Position numbers and translations under genes: made by a program
Source: Tenebrio molitor
Lineage: Eukaryota; Arthropoda; Insecta; Coleoptera; Tenebrionidae
Reading direction: 5' to 3'
Length of the DNA: 64,000 nucleotides
Assembly: GCF_963966145.1 (NCBI RefSeq)
Contig: NC_091051.1
Location: 8,618,001 to 8,682,000, forward strand
The notes under the pieces: generated by a model
The model's database searches: none
What the model saw: only the letters and a program-made list of their open reading frames with translations
What the model was told of the DNA's origin: nothing
Shown here: positions 1-11,406 of the stretch, one piece after another
How positions within the stretch are numbered: position 1 is the stretch's first letter
How the letters are laid out: each line of letters starts with the position of its first letter

Positions 1-704
1 ATATACCTTATCAATAATTAGTCACGTATATAAAATTTCGCCAATTTTATTTAATTAGAAGTCGGGATTTCTCGCGTGCGCGTATACGATGCCCCACCCG
101 GTATTTTTTGAAAGCTCTTTTTATCTTCTATCCAATATTGAAAAGACAAAGGTATAGAACCTATAGTTCAGAAAACCTAAATTTGGTTCCTTACATCGAT
201 ATGTCGATGTTGAGATCCATTTTTGTTATTCGACTTTACGTGAAAGTCGATAATGCAGAAAACCTTCATTGTGGTATAATTGTGGTCTAAAGCATCTAAA
301 TCCCATTGTGGCATAGCTGGAGTTAAGGACTCCTTTAATTAACTTTTGTTCTGTTATACAGCATTTTCCGAATGTCTTGATAAACAACAGTGAATCCGAC
401 TTTGTGAGTTATTCAATCTGTTTAGTATGTTTAATTATCAATTACTTTTGATTTTAATTACCCTTTAATAGCTTCATTAAAGCTTATTTAACAAGATACA
501 TAACTTTCTCTTATTCATCAATTATTAAAAGTGGAATATTTTTGCACACTGATGAAGTTTGGCATCCAGTTCTTATTTTAAGAAACCACTCTAATAAAAT
601 CTTATGCAGTGCGATTCCTGCTGGAATTTTTACCACAAGCGGAAGCTTCGGTTTCCTAAAATTGTTATCCTAATAAACAATGCAAAAATATATTTTTTAG
701 TTTG
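1..704. other. AT-rich sequence, no gene seen
   Basis: I see no coding frame with recognisable content, no RNA gene and no repeat arm here. The 60-codon frame at 108-290 has no recognisable domain and is of chance length. Confidence 0.5.
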
Positions 705-706
705 TA

Positions 707-961
707 TTGAGTGATTCAAAATGATTGTGGATAAGTATGGAAACTATGTACGAAAATGTATGTGGCAACTGTGTGGGTAGGATAGAATTGACATTTCATT
801 GACAGTTCATAGTCGCGCAATTTGGAAATTGTCAAATCAATGTGCAATGGTATAAAAAAATCAAATGCACGGTTATGAAATGTCATACAAATGTCAACTC
901 TACCCCACCCACACAGTTGCCACATTAATTTTCGTACATAGTTGCCATACTTATCACCCAA
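707..961. mobile_element. MITE family 1, copy 1 (TA-flanked foldback)
   Basis: The two halves are inverted repeats of each other. The left half begins TTGAGTGATTCAAAATG and runs into a block around GGATAAGTATGGAAACTATG; the right half carries the reverse complement of the same blocks, including GTTGCCATACTTATCACCCAA. TA dinucleotides at 705-706 and 962-963 are the likely target duplication. The right arm lacks about 20 bp (the GATTCAAAATGG segment) present in the left arm and in the second copy at 16624-17008. No transposase is encoded; an 81-codon frame on the minus strand is a by-product of the palindrome. TA duplication and short TIRs fit a non-autonomous Tc1/mariner-type element, which is inference. 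Confidence 0.8.
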
Positions 962-963
962 TA

Positions 964-3900
964 TTTATTTGCAGCTATTCTGAACAACTTTGTATTTGCT
1001 TTCTACTTCTCTTAATCTTGTTTCTGCGGAAATAACTTTAAAAGAGTTGGTTGCAGTTTTGTGTTTTCATTTTTTACTGAATTTGTTATGTTGTCATTGA
1101 TTCTCTGTGACGGTAATATTAGATAAAAAAATATTTGTTCCATATTATTCTCACAGAAATGAAAGAAGGGTATAAATATAAGTATGTATATCAATAAAAC
1201 AAGTTTATTATTGCTCATTTATTGTTTTTAAATGGGTAATTGCCATGGATGTTCGTTCATTACTTTAGCTTCATAATGGCAACAAGTACTGTATGTAGCT
1301 AGCAAGTTTTGTATTTATTTGTAACTGGAGTACAATCAGAGTTATATCGAATTACGTCGCAAAAGGATATTGACTATTACATTTCGCCTGCATTGCCCAG
1401 AGAGTACGTGAGATAAAAATCTATGGCAAGGTAACAAGTTTTACGATTCACTTATTCGAGATTGTATCGCACAATCAGATAAACCGTTGTAATGTACATT
1501 TAAAAATTGACTTATTTCAAATATTTTTCGCTTAATTTATTTAAGCTCGATTTCTACACTTATTGGATTTTTCAATTTTAATTGTATGTTTGTACATGCG
1601 TACAAAAAGAAATCATTGTTCTGGTAGTTGATTCGTTGAAAAATTCTCCACTGACTAGGCTAATAAAATTTGTGTTGAACTTTGTAAAATATGTTTCTAC
1701 ACAATCGTTTTTTTTTTAATTTTTATGTTGCATGTTCTTCCACTGGTCGTCCAATTAGGCAGAAACTCATTTACAAAGTTAAATTAAATAAAGCAACCCT
1801 CTGACATTTCTTTGAATGATTCCGGATGTATTTTTCCTGCGTGATTACAGATTACAGTACATAAATTCTCTCCAAATAATCAATTTCTCAATGAGAACAG
1901 ATTGAATTCTGTGCTTATTGTTAGCAGAATAAAACGAACCAACTCAAAGATTCAGATAATAAAATTTATACAGCGCTTATTGTTAAGAGTAAAATTCCAT
2001 CGGTTTTGATGAAAAGCGCTCGTAAAAGTGGAATATCTCTAATTTTGGCGGTGTTAAATAGGCTGCGAAAAACCCAAATCACGCTTTTTTAATTAATGAA
2101 TTTATTTATAGAGTGCGGTAACAGCCGGTTTGGTACGATGCACATCCAAATAAATAAATCTTGCTTTGAGTTTGCGCCAGTTCGTTTTATTTATTCGTTT
2201 GCAAATTAAACAAATACGACGGGATTTGTGGGCGAGTGGTAATTTGAAAATTGGATAACAGTAAAATGATTTAGTTTGAATTTTTGTAGTTTTTGCAGGT
2301 GGAAAATGAATTCCTGCCGGAATCCAATCGAACAGCGCGATGTGTTGTCTGCATCGTAAATTGGTTATTGGCGAGAATGCAAAAGTGCCGATGAATCCAG
2401 CGGATATTGCGAGGAACCGCACAATTTGAATGTAAGCTTCATTAAGGTCGTGTATCGAACTGCCGCCTCTTTGCTAATTACGGAGGAAACGAACGCCGCC
2501 GCCAACGGTGGCTTCCAGATTACTGGAGGTTGTTGATTCGTATGAAAAAACGCCAAACCAGCTATTCAGGCCGAGGCGAAACCTTGGCACGTGCAAAATA
2601 AACTACAACTTTTGGGTGAGCTTTCGGTTCACGATTTGCGCGCTTTGCATTATTTATCATAGCGCTTAATCTTCATTATGCAATGAAAATACTTGCTTTG
2701 TGACACTTTAGGGGCATCCGGTAGCAAACTTTTTATGATGGGGAAAATTTGATATATTGTCCTTGTAGTTTTCAGCACTGAATTAAAACGACAACTGTAT
2801 CGCAAGTCGTATATTTTTTCTCCAAAAAGAGCTTACATTTCGCGCATACCCAAAGTGCTTGCACTCGTTGTTTTTCATACAATTTCGTACAGAAATTAAT
2901 GAAATTACTGCCGAGACAGCTACAACGATCCGAGTTTTTTTTCTTAATTTTCCCAAATTAAAGCTGCATTCTTGGAGCTACTTTCATTCAAATTAACGTT
3001 GAAGTAATTGCATCATGTTATCTAAATGTCTGCTCAAAAAATAACATTAAACGTTTTATACCGTCGAAAGGAAATCTCCTGGAATGTCGTAATAAGAAAT
3101 AAATTAAAACAGACATTGAACTTCCTTTGTGCTGTATGGTAATAAAACTTAATGGTGCTATGTAGAGTTTTAATTTTATTCAAAATCGTTTCAAGTTGGC
3201 GTAAATTACACAACTACTCTGCTTTTAGAGCGGCGATATTAAGAAACACGATCCAAACTGGATGACTGCGAGTCAAAAGCACTGTCGTCACAAATTCCTA
3301 AAAAAAAATTGCCCGACGTAAAGAAAGAATTATTTTATTCCTCAGTCTAAACTCTTGAATAAATGATAATTTGCTTTCGGGAACATTATTTTGTCGAGAT
3401 ACCTGTCTAATTATGCGCCTTTTTCCCTGTTACTACTATTAATAAAAGAACCATGAGCTTAAGCCATTATTAATTTCACACGGCTAAAGTTTGAATAAAT
3501 GAATTTATTTATAATGCAAATAGAGAAGACAAATAAACTTTCTAAGTTCAATCCTCGGTTTTGATCCTTAGCACAGAGAGGTGCGTCCTTTCTCCTCGAA
3601 AGCTTCGCAATTGTTATTCCGAAATTATACTTTAACTTGGATCAACTTAGCTTAGTAAGCCTTTGCGCGATATCTACATATTAAAAATATTTTTCTTCGG
3701 TAAAATTAAGTCTTGTGAAAGTTTCTCAACTTTCTTAAACAAACCAAAAAAATCAATCATTCGAGTTGCAGAAGTGAAACTTTTACGGTCGTTTTTAACA
3801 GTCTGTTAACTGAGACTCAGGATCTGAAAACTCCACACATTTACGTAGCCTTCAGGAGCAAACTTGGAATTATATAATCTGATAGGAGACTTTCTCTTGT

Positions 3901-5124
3901 CAGCGCGTGATCGGTCTACAAGATTAGAATTTGTAAGACAGTGGGTTCCTTAATGAAACGGACAGAGGAAACTTCTTTGGACAAATTTGGAAAAAATCTG
4001 TGGTTGAGACAGCGCAATAAATTTTGTCGTGCTAGAATATTCAATATAAATAAATTCGCAACTGATAATATTAACAATTCGTTCTGAATTTAATTAAAAC
4101 CCCTGGAACATGTTAATCCAATAACGCACATAATGATAGGAAAACACATGATACTGCCTGGCATGTGGTTCAATACAGTTTACGCCATTTATTTATTTAT
4201 TCCCATTTCATGTTTTCATTTTTTCCGACGATAAATAATTTATGAAAAGCCTCTATTTTTAGTAAAATGAAATATTTATTTACAATTTTTTAGGTCGTTT
4301 CGTGTATACAAACTTCGTCGTAAATCTAGTTCACGTATGAGCGTCATATCTGCTTCTTGAAATTGTTTCCTTGTTATTTCATTACAGCAAAAAGTCTCAT
4401 ATAACTGGTTCAAATTTTTTCATTTAGACTATCTGAAATATCTGCCACCGCAAATAAGGCTCACGTTATAAACAACGGGTTCATGTGAGCCATGAAGCTA
4501 GATTCAGGCCGTGAGATAATTCAAGCTGCAAATGTACATTTAAATGAGAATATTGCCACTAAGCAAATGTTATTACTCCACAAATATCTTAAGTTGGTTG
4601 TAAGTTATGTAGATGATGTGGTTGTTATGAATTCATTATTCAATGGGTTTGACGAGAGGAACTGGAGAATAATGGACATTTACATGGGGATTATCTATTT
4701 AACACAAATAAAAATAGCCAGAAATCTGGTCGATATTTGTCGTGGTACAGAACATAATTAAGTGTTTGCGTTAATAAATAAAGATCGTCGCGTTAATATC
4801 AGTTGAGATTTATTTTCTCTACCTCAACCAGAAGGTGTATTAAAAATGTGGCGAATAACGAAGAGCAAATGAAATCTTTTATTGTCGGACTTTAATCGGT
4901 TTCTCGTTAAGGATCAACTCCTTTGGGAACATGGTCGACGCTCACGGAAATGTCACTGATTCCGTTGAACACTTTTGTAGAGCTTTTTAGATCAATTATT
5001 ACTAATTAAGTAATGTAAAACTCAAACAATAAGGTTTTTTAATAAAAAATAAAAAAGCATGTGCTTGAGATCGCACGGCAGAAGTGAAAACTTCTATGAC
5101 GCTCGTAACTGATTATAAGTAATG
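964..5124. other. AT-rich sequence without recognised genes
   Basis: There is no recognisable gene in about 4.2 kb. A slightly GC-richer stretch at 2440-2560 contains a small hairpin-like GCCGCC...GGTGGC sequence and could be a constrained noncoding element. An 89-codon frame at 4492-4761 contains the residues SYVDDVVV, which superficially recall a reverse transcriptase YVDD box, but nothing around it supports a retroelement. Confidence 0.4.
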
Positions 5125-5126
5125 TA

Positions 5127-5909
5127 CCGGGTGTCCCATCACTTGTGTCCCGTAGGAAAATGGCTTTAAAACTAAATTATATTTATATGAAGGTATTATA
5201 GATGCATAAATACTGTTCACCGCCACAAAAGTTGGGTATTACTTTTTTGTTAAAATTAATTACCTAGGTGCAGCAGGCAAAAAACTATCATTTTAAAAAT
5301 TAAACTTTGTTTGATGCAGTTCAAATTTAGTATATGTTATGAAATAGTTATAGAGAAATAAAATCCGTAATTAGAATTTAATTAAAATGTTTTGATGTAA
5401 AGATATTTGGTTAATTTAATTTGGGTCCTTCTACTTTATAAAAATTTATGGAAGACAAAGTTAAGTTTGTGGGTATTATTCTTGTCCGCAATTTATGGTA
5501 CGAAGACCATTTAAGAGGGTTCCAGCGGTACCTGCCTGTGTTACGGCGTCAAATACACTACAACCCCTCATAAATCTTCGTCTGCAATAAATTTTCATAA
5601 AGTAGAACGGCCCAAATTAATTTAACCAAATATCTTTACATTAAAACATTTTAATTAAATTCTAATCACGGATTTTATTTCTCTATCATTTTTTCATAAA
5701 GTATACTAAATTTGAACTGCAGCGAACAAAATTTAATTTTTAAAGTGATAGTTTTTTGCCTGCTGCAACTAGGTAATTAATTTTAACAAAAAAGTAATAC
5801 CCAATTTTTGTGGCGGTGAACAGTATTTATGCATCTATAATACCTTCATATAGATATAATTTAGTTTTAAAGTCATTTTCCTACGGGACACAAGTGATGG
5901 GACACCCGG
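5127..5909. mobile_element. Long-arm foldback element (TIR CCGGGTGTCCC)
   Basis: A 783-bp element whose left arm (about 5127-5460) is repeated in reverse complement on the right (about 5575-5909), leaving a spacer of about 115 bp. The ends read CCGGGTGTCCCATCACTTGT and its reverse complement, and TA lies at both borders (5125-5126, 5910-5911). Arm identity looks roughly 85-90 percent by eye, with small indels. It encodes nothing recognisable. The spacer is less AT-rich than the arms. Such long arms would make the transcript a strong double-stranded RNA, a possible small-RNA source, but that is inference. It is best read as a non-autonomous Tc1/mariner-like foldback. Confidence 0.85.
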
Positions 5910-5999
5910 TATATATTATATACATTATATTATTATAACAATACTCGAGCTTGACGACGATTCCAGCACCAGCGTGATGATTTTAGCGTGTCGCGGAAT

Positions 6000-6320
6000 A
6001 GGATATTTATCTGACTCTGAAGGCCCGACTAATAAACCGATAATATTCGATTGTTCACCGAAGGGACACCAGATGAAGATGGTGGTACCGACCGTTTCAT
6101 TGTAATTTTACCTTTAAAATATTTTACCATAAGTGTCATTTTTTTCTCTTGTCAAATCAAGTAGAAACTCCGAACGAATATTTAATCCCTCATTTGCAGG
6201 GAGCGTTCTTTATATTTATTTGTAATACTTCGGGAAATACAACTACACAATGCCGCTCTCTGTATTTGTTGAAGATTATAGTTTTATTAGTCGGGCCTTC
6301 AGAGTCAGATAAATGTCCTT
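6000..6320. repeat. Inverted repeat with 37-bp near-perfect arms
   Basis: The arm at 6000-6037 (containing TGAAGGCCCGACTAATAA) is matched in reverse complement at 6282-6320, with about one mismatch over 37 bp, around a spacer of about 245 bp. No TSD is obvious. It lies 90 bp beyond the preceding foldback. A 74-codon frame at 6149-6373 overlaps it and looks incidental. Either an old MITE or a foldback derived from one. Confidence 0.7.
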
Positions 6321-6322
6321 AC

Positions 6323-6886
6323 AATCCACTGTGTGGTGCGCATAAAGAAGTTTTCACCTCAAAGATATTCTAATAAATAAGATCATTCATATGATTAAAA
6401 TTTTGTTTTCGTTTTCATATTACATTTTATTTAAATTATCAATAATACAAAATATACTCGTATATTCGTTATTAACAATGCACTAGTACCATTGCCTGAT
6501 TTATTGTCATTTATGATTAATATTTAAATGTAATTACCTCTAGTCGACTATGTATTGTAGCCGTGACAGATTTGAGGATTTCAAATAAAAATACATCTAC
6601 AATAAAATTTGTAGTGTGCGGTAGAAGAAAGAATCTACATATTTTAGTTGCTAATATTCATAAAATAGTTGGTCAAAATGTATATATTTTAACAGAGGAC
6701 GAAACATTTTATGCAATAAAGCATATTTTGTGCAATTTAGATCAGCATAAATTTGCATTAAATATTTTCCGATACAAAACGATTGTTAAAAACTATTCAG
6801 ATTTAATATTCTGATAATTTGAAACATGAAATTCTAGATTTTAGTTAATTTATCTATTGCATATACCAGTTGGTAACGCTCTCCAC
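6323..6886. other. AT-rich sequence, no gene recognised
   Basis: An 83-codon frame on the plus strand (6563-6814) has no domain I recognise and lies directly upstream of the first copy of the GGTGGAGGCGCCGG motif. No other feature is seen. Confidence 0.3.
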
Positions 6887-6904
6887 TTTTGGTGGAGGCG
6901 CCGG
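6887..6904 (+). repeat. GGTGGAGGCGCCGG motif, copy A
   Basis: The 18-mer TTTTGGTGGAGGCGCCGG is identical here, at 7791-7808 and at 9032-9049, all on the plus strand. The core recurs on the minus strand at 50999-51012 and 51330-51344. In an AT-rich background this conservation is far beyond chance. Copy A is followed by GGAAAATCGATAGC, unlike copies B and C. In one frame the sequence would read F-G-G-G-A-G, but no splice acceptor AG precedes this copy. Function unknown. Confidence 0.8.
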
Positions 6905-7790
6905 GAAAATCGATAGCAAAGTTAAAATTTCAATTTGTTTATTTTGCAGCTTCAAATTTAATATAAGAGTATAGACAATTTTATGTACGAGTATCGTAAA
7001 ATGTGATTCCAATTAATCTGAAAATTTTATGTGAGGGCAAGTCTAAAGTATTCTTTGAAAAGAATTCTTGTTGTTTAGAAAGCTTTATTATTATTTCTAG
7101 ATTAAAATCTATAACCTCTCATATTATTTGTAATTTTGCAGTGATTTATTTTTGATGATACGCTGGTTTGAAACAAAGTGATCTTAGCATAAAGCTGCTG
7201 TACCAGTCCTTTGAAAACAAATAATAAAATGGAATACGTTGTCATATTTAATAACAATTTTGTTGTTTTTGTCAAGTTCACATTCCCATATATAACATAT
7301 CAAAGGTTCGTTCCTCGTAGACATCCTACGATTTAAATATCTTGTATATTGTTTATGGATGTTATTTCAATTATTACTGTTATAGGTTTTCAAACTTAAT
7401 CAAAACCATCTGCTACTAAAGTTAAAGATTCCATTACGTTAAAAATTGTTACAAAACGGAACCGTCAATTTAAGATTTTAGTGACGGAGAGACTTCCTCA
7501 GGTGTTTTATGTGCGTTAAAATGAAAAATGTCAAGAAGTTTCCAATCTCACGTGTCACTTTATGGCTATCAGTTATATAAAATTTTATATATTTACCAGG
7601 AGAAAATAAAAACACAAATGGCTCTAAAATCAACGGATATACTAAAGTGCAGATCTTGTACTTGATCTCTTACTAGTTTACAATTTGCAAAATAAAAAAG
7701 TAACTGAAGTAAATATAGATAAGCCACATTTCCAGTTAATAAATTCCGAGAAAAATCTTTTGAAATGTAAATTTACTGTGATAACTTTGC

Positions 7791-7808
7791 TTTTGGTGGA
7801 GGCGCCGG
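7791..7808 (+). repeat. GGTGGAGGCGCCGG motif, copy B
   Basis: This is the second identical 18-mer, 904 bp downstream of copy A. It shares further downstream sequence with copy C: GGTTTAGTTGACAGTAAATAA here against GGTTTGATTGACGAAAAATGA there. About 100 bp further on, both show a similar block (TTAATAACAATGTAGTATT here, AACAACAATTTAATATTTTT there), so B and C are diverged duplicates of a longer unit. No AG acceptor lies immediately upstream. Confidence 0.8.
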
Positions 7809-8382
7809 TTTAGTTGACAGTAAATAATGGACTGCAAACTTCATACTTGAGAAATAGAGAAAACATTGCAATACAATGTGATAGTTAATAACAATGTAGT
7901 ATTTGTGCTTTCGACTGTGTTTCCCTTTTTGTAAAAAAGTGAACCGTCGAATTTATAAAAATTAACATGCAGGTAGATTTCTCGTTGATACAGTCTCACC
8001 TAACTTATTTTGTTTACTGATTTCTAACAACACTTGGAAGGCGCCTATTATAAAGAATTATGACATTCACGATAAAAGGATAAAGTGGAAAGTTAAGCAG
8101 CTTTGAAAAACTTTGTAAATTCAGACTAAAATAAAGAAAACAATGTGTTGTTTAATGAGTACAAACCAAAGGGAATTTTATCTGGTTTTCCTCTGTAGTC
8201 GGTTCGCTGTCTTTTATTTAAGTTTTGTCAATGATGTAGTGAGTTAACTCTGAAATTCTATGTTTTTATCTTTGATTAACATCTTTAGGTTTTGTTGCTG
8301 TTGTGTACTCACTGTGCTGTTAAAAAAGAATGAAAAGGCTTAATAGGCAGAACTAGAAGCTTAAAGTTCTACATATTGTGAA

Positions 8383-8758
8383 TACAAAGTGTTTATAAAA
8401 GAACGTTTATCAAGAGTCCTGCGGAATTAGAATATATTTGATTTTTGCCGCTCTGTAGCATATTGCGGTACCAAAAAAAAACTGAGGCTATGTATGTTCA
8501 TTAATGACAGACAGGCTTTTAATAAAGACTGTTGTAAGATGAAAAGTAATTAGAATATAGAAAAACTGAAGAAAATCACAAGCAAAACAACCAATACGTC
8601 GAACTCACAGCTGAGCTAAGATTTAATCAATTTGACATTTCACTGTTCACATCTGATTGGACGGCTTCAAGGGCTCGACATAGTTCGACACAATAAAATT
8701 ATAGAGCTGCACAATTCCACAAACTTCTTGATATACGTTCTTTTATAGACACTTTGTA
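8383..8758. repeat. Inverted repeat, arms about 45 bp
   Basis: The left arm (8383-8429, with TATAAAAGAACGTTTATCAA) is matched in reverse complement at 8711-8758 (with TTGATATACGTTCTTTTATA) at roughly 80 percent. The spacer is about 280 bp with no coding content. No clear TSD. Probably an old foldback element inside the A-B-C motif region. Confidence 0.6.
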
Positions 8759-9031
8759 GAGATTTGTAAGAACTAGCAAATTTCTAAAAACTTGACTTTC
8801 TATTAATTCATTTGGCTCTTGATTTGACTTAGATGTTTTTGATTTATTTGCTATTTTCCTCTTTCTATCTTATAATCAGACTTGTTCCATGAGGTAGTGA
8901 TTATTAATAATAATAATAAAAATAGTTATAATGATGATGGTAAGAATGGTTTAAAAATTAATTAAAATCGATTATGTGTCTTATTTTCAGTCAATAAAAC
9001 AGCGTAAATGATTTTTTAATGAATGTTTCAG

Positions 9032-9049
9032 TTTTGGTGGAGGCGCCGG
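9032..9049 (+). repeat. GGTGGAGGCGCCGG motif, copy C
   Basis: This is the third identical 18-mer, 1241 bp downstream of copy B. It is the only copy directly preceded by a splice-acceptor-like TTTCAG. If spliced there, one frame would read F-G-G-G-A-G-L-I-D-E-K and stop. Because copies A and B lack an acceptor, the exon reading is weak. Confidence 0.8.
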
Positions 9050-9229
9050 TTTGATTGACGAAAAATGAACCTCCGTAGCTGGGGCAGGAATTTGTTGAGA
9101 AATAAATAATCTACTGCTAAGGCAACATGTTGCGTTGTAGTCAACAACAATTTAATATTTTTTGTGTCGGTCTGTATTGCCAGTTAAACATGCAGAAGGC
9201 TCGTTTCTTATATGAACCGTACGGTCTCG

Positions 9230-10130
9230 AGTTTATGACAATGAATATTTTTTGTCATTAAGCAGAACGAGGGTCCTGAGCCGGCGCGTTAATAGCAAAT
9301 ATGAATATGGGGCGGTCTTGCGTGTTAGTTATGAGTGAGTAGTTTGATTGTGTTAAATAAATCATTGTCAGCTGAAAACATAATGGCGTGCGGCTGCGGT
9401 GCAGATGACGCAAACGTCGCTAATTATCTGGTAAATAGTAAAGAAAGGGTCGGGGGCAATAGCGCGAATGCGCCCCTTCGATCAGATGGCAACCGGGTTG
9501 TTTATTTTGGCCGATGTCTTATGTCGGCAAGCAACGGTGCGTTCACAGATAGGGCCTTATTTGAATAAGAGGAGGCAGCATTCATTAGCCGCCGCCATGG
9601 CTGGCGTCTGTTAACGTGTAGCTATTAGACGCCCTGTCACGTTGATGAAAATTGATTCCATCCCCATGATCTGCCATAACGTTATCTTTCTCCCCGACAC
9701 AATAAACCACGTCTTACAGCTGCAATGCGTCACGCCGAACTTGGATTTCATCAAACTACTAACGGGCTAAATTGGCGCATAAACAATTCCCCGCCGACCA
9801 CACTTCTAAAACCGGCTGCAATCTGTCAAGAGTCGCAGATAGTAGGACTTCCACCCCATTACGCGACCTCCGCTAATCTACGAACTGTACTCGATATACC
9901 ACAAATAAATTACGAGATGTTGCCTACCAAATCCAATTAAGTTATGTCCGCCCATCCCAACTTTCGGCGAAAAAGTGCCGACCCCAACTCCGCAAGAAAT
10001 TAGTACTTCTTTCCTACTCGCTCGCTCCTGTAACTAACGGCAAATTGGTTCGTTGGCGCAGAATTCAAGTTTAACACACTACACCAGACACGATCCCGTT
10101 AAATAATCCCTCTTAAAAAAATTCCCCTTT
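9230..10130. other. GC-richer, apparently unique block; possible regulatory element
   Basis: Base composition is clearly less AT-rich than the surroundings, with many CpGs and no repeat arms. Two modest plus-strand frames (9335-9568, 77 codons; 9725-9940, 71 codons) have no recognisable domains. A well-contexted ATG occurs in GCCGCCGCCATGGCTGG near 9590 but hits a stop after five codons. Enhancer, noncoding exon or unrecognised short exon are all possible; the sequence alone does not decide. Confidence 0.3.
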
Positions 10131-11175
10131 AAGGTTATCGCAGATTTAATTCAATCGCAAATATGCTCCAGATACTAAAACGGAAACGGATTTACAAGAT
10201 CTCGCTCGATGTTGGATTAGGTTTAACTCATAAAACTTGCGATCAGGTATTTCAGTTAATTTGGAACTTTTGTTTGGATGTGTTTTGTTGTGGGGAAAAA
10301 TTAATCTCAGTTTGGATAGTCGGATATTATCAAGCGTTCTCTCAGTTAACAATAGAGTATTCATGGAGCTAGTCCAAAAACTTTATTATTAGTGGTAATG
10401 CCAAACTTTTTATGTTTTTACCTACCAGTTTGTAAAATTAAACCCTCGCCATTAGCTTAACAGTGGGCAGAATAGTTTTCCCATTTCACATAATTTTTTC
10501 ATTTTGAATTTTTAGTGCTTAATTGGTTAAAAGGTACCTATTAGAATGCCGTGTAAAAACATATTAGTTTTGTTTTTCGAAAAGTAGGCAACCAATAAAA
10601 CGACTGTGTATAGCAGGTATACATACGTGTACGATTAAGCTAAGATTCATAACTGAAGACATTTTTCCATTATATGCTTCATTTACCTTAATTTATATTA
10701 CTTTTAACTTAATTTTCTGTCAACAAACAAGTAAGAGCTTCTATTTAATATATTAAAATTCTTGTGTTTATGTTAGAGATATTAATTTTTATTTCATTCT
10801 TGAATCTCGTTTGAAAACGTTTTAACTTAACCCATGACATTACATGTGTTTTGATGTTTTAAAATTTATTTTGCTTTTGTTGATTCTGTTTTACTTTTTA
10901 AAATGTAATTAATTAACATTGATCTTTTCGCTTTATTTTAGACAGTTTATTTTGGTACCAGTTTGTTTGTCTCTTGGATTTTTTTTAATAATAATTTCTT
11001 CATTTATCTGATGATCTGTTTTAGTAGCGTAAAGACTGTTAAATGTTTCTAAAATCTGATAAAAATGACACTTTCTTTCAATAAATGAAACGAGGGTTTT
11101 GCTAGCTCATTTTTGTAAGTTTGTAACTATTATGTAACCAGGCAAGTGTCCATTTCAACTTATTTGCGCTTGATA
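10131..11175. other. AT-rich sequence, nothing recognised
   Basis: Overlapping frames on both strands around 10146-10372 are of chance length. No repeats or domains are seen. Confidence 0.5.
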
Positions 11176-11258
11176 AACAAGGACTTGTCACAGAACACTG
11201 TAAATGTAAAAAACAAATAAAGTGCTCCCATTTGTTTGTTTTTTACAAGTCCTTTGTT
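11176..11258. repeat. Short imperfect foldback
   Basis: AACAAGGACTTGT at 11176-11188 pairs with ACAAGTCCTTTGTT at 11245-11258. Inside, GTAAAAAACAAATAA at 11206-11220 pairs with the reverse complement ending at 11246. The arms are partly overlapping and asymmetric, so this may be a truncated foldback. It lies about 85 bp upstream of the retroelement scraps. Confidence 0.4.
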
Positions 11259-11341
11259 AAGGAAAAGGAATTGCGCTTTTTTGCCGCAGAACCTGAAATA
11301 AGCATAAATAAAGACTAATCTATTTGCTATTCTTCTAGACC

Positions 11342-11404
11342 AAGTTAAAAAATTACTGCTCCACCAAAAGAGAATTATTGGCAGTTGTGTTCGGTCAGGT
11401 GGAA
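11342..11404 (+). pseudogene. gypsy-like RNase H fragment 1 (dead)
   Basis: A 21-codon stretch reads KLKNYCSTKRELLAVVFGQV and then E, ending at a stop at 11405-11407. The core NYCSTKRELLAVV is the conserved block of the RNase H domain that follows reverse transcriptase in gypsy-type LTR retroelements. A stop codon lies a few codons upstream, and nothing of the catalytic RT or integrase is visible nearby, so this is a short, non-functional remnant. Family assignment within LTR elements is uncertain because only one motif survives. Confidence 0.55.
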
Positions 11405-11406
11405 TA

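Larger units (their letters stand above)
6905..9031. other. Sequence between motif copies A, B and C
   Basis: No gene is recognised. A block at about 7210-7320 (around TTTAATAACAATTTTGTTG) resembles the sequence following copies B and C, which suggests the region was built by duplication of units of roughly 0.9-1.2 kb that have since diverged. It also holds the inverted repeat at 8383-8758 and a short ATA/AAT run near 8903. Confidence 0.4.

Noticed and set aside
4492..4761. Reverse transcriptase fragment with a YVDD box
   Set aside because: Only the four residues and some hydrophobic context fit; the flanking residues and neighbouring DNA show no other RT block.
6891..6915. The GGTGGAGGCGCCGG word as a tRNA primer-binding site of an LTR element
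   Set aside because: TGG begins such sites, but no LTR precedes any of the five copies and flanks do not match each other as LTR ends would.
8900..8925. Microsatellite of AAT/ATA
   Set aside because: Only a few units long; not distinguishable from the AT-rich background.
9032..9070. The GGTGGAGGCGCCGG word as a repeated terminal exon (F-G-G-G-A-G then stop)
   Set aside because: Only copy C has a splice acceptor AG directly upstream; A and B do not, and the reading after the word differs between copies.
9580..9615. Start codon in strong context (GCCGCCGCCATGG)
   Set aside because: The frame stops after five codons; no evidence of a downstream coding exon.
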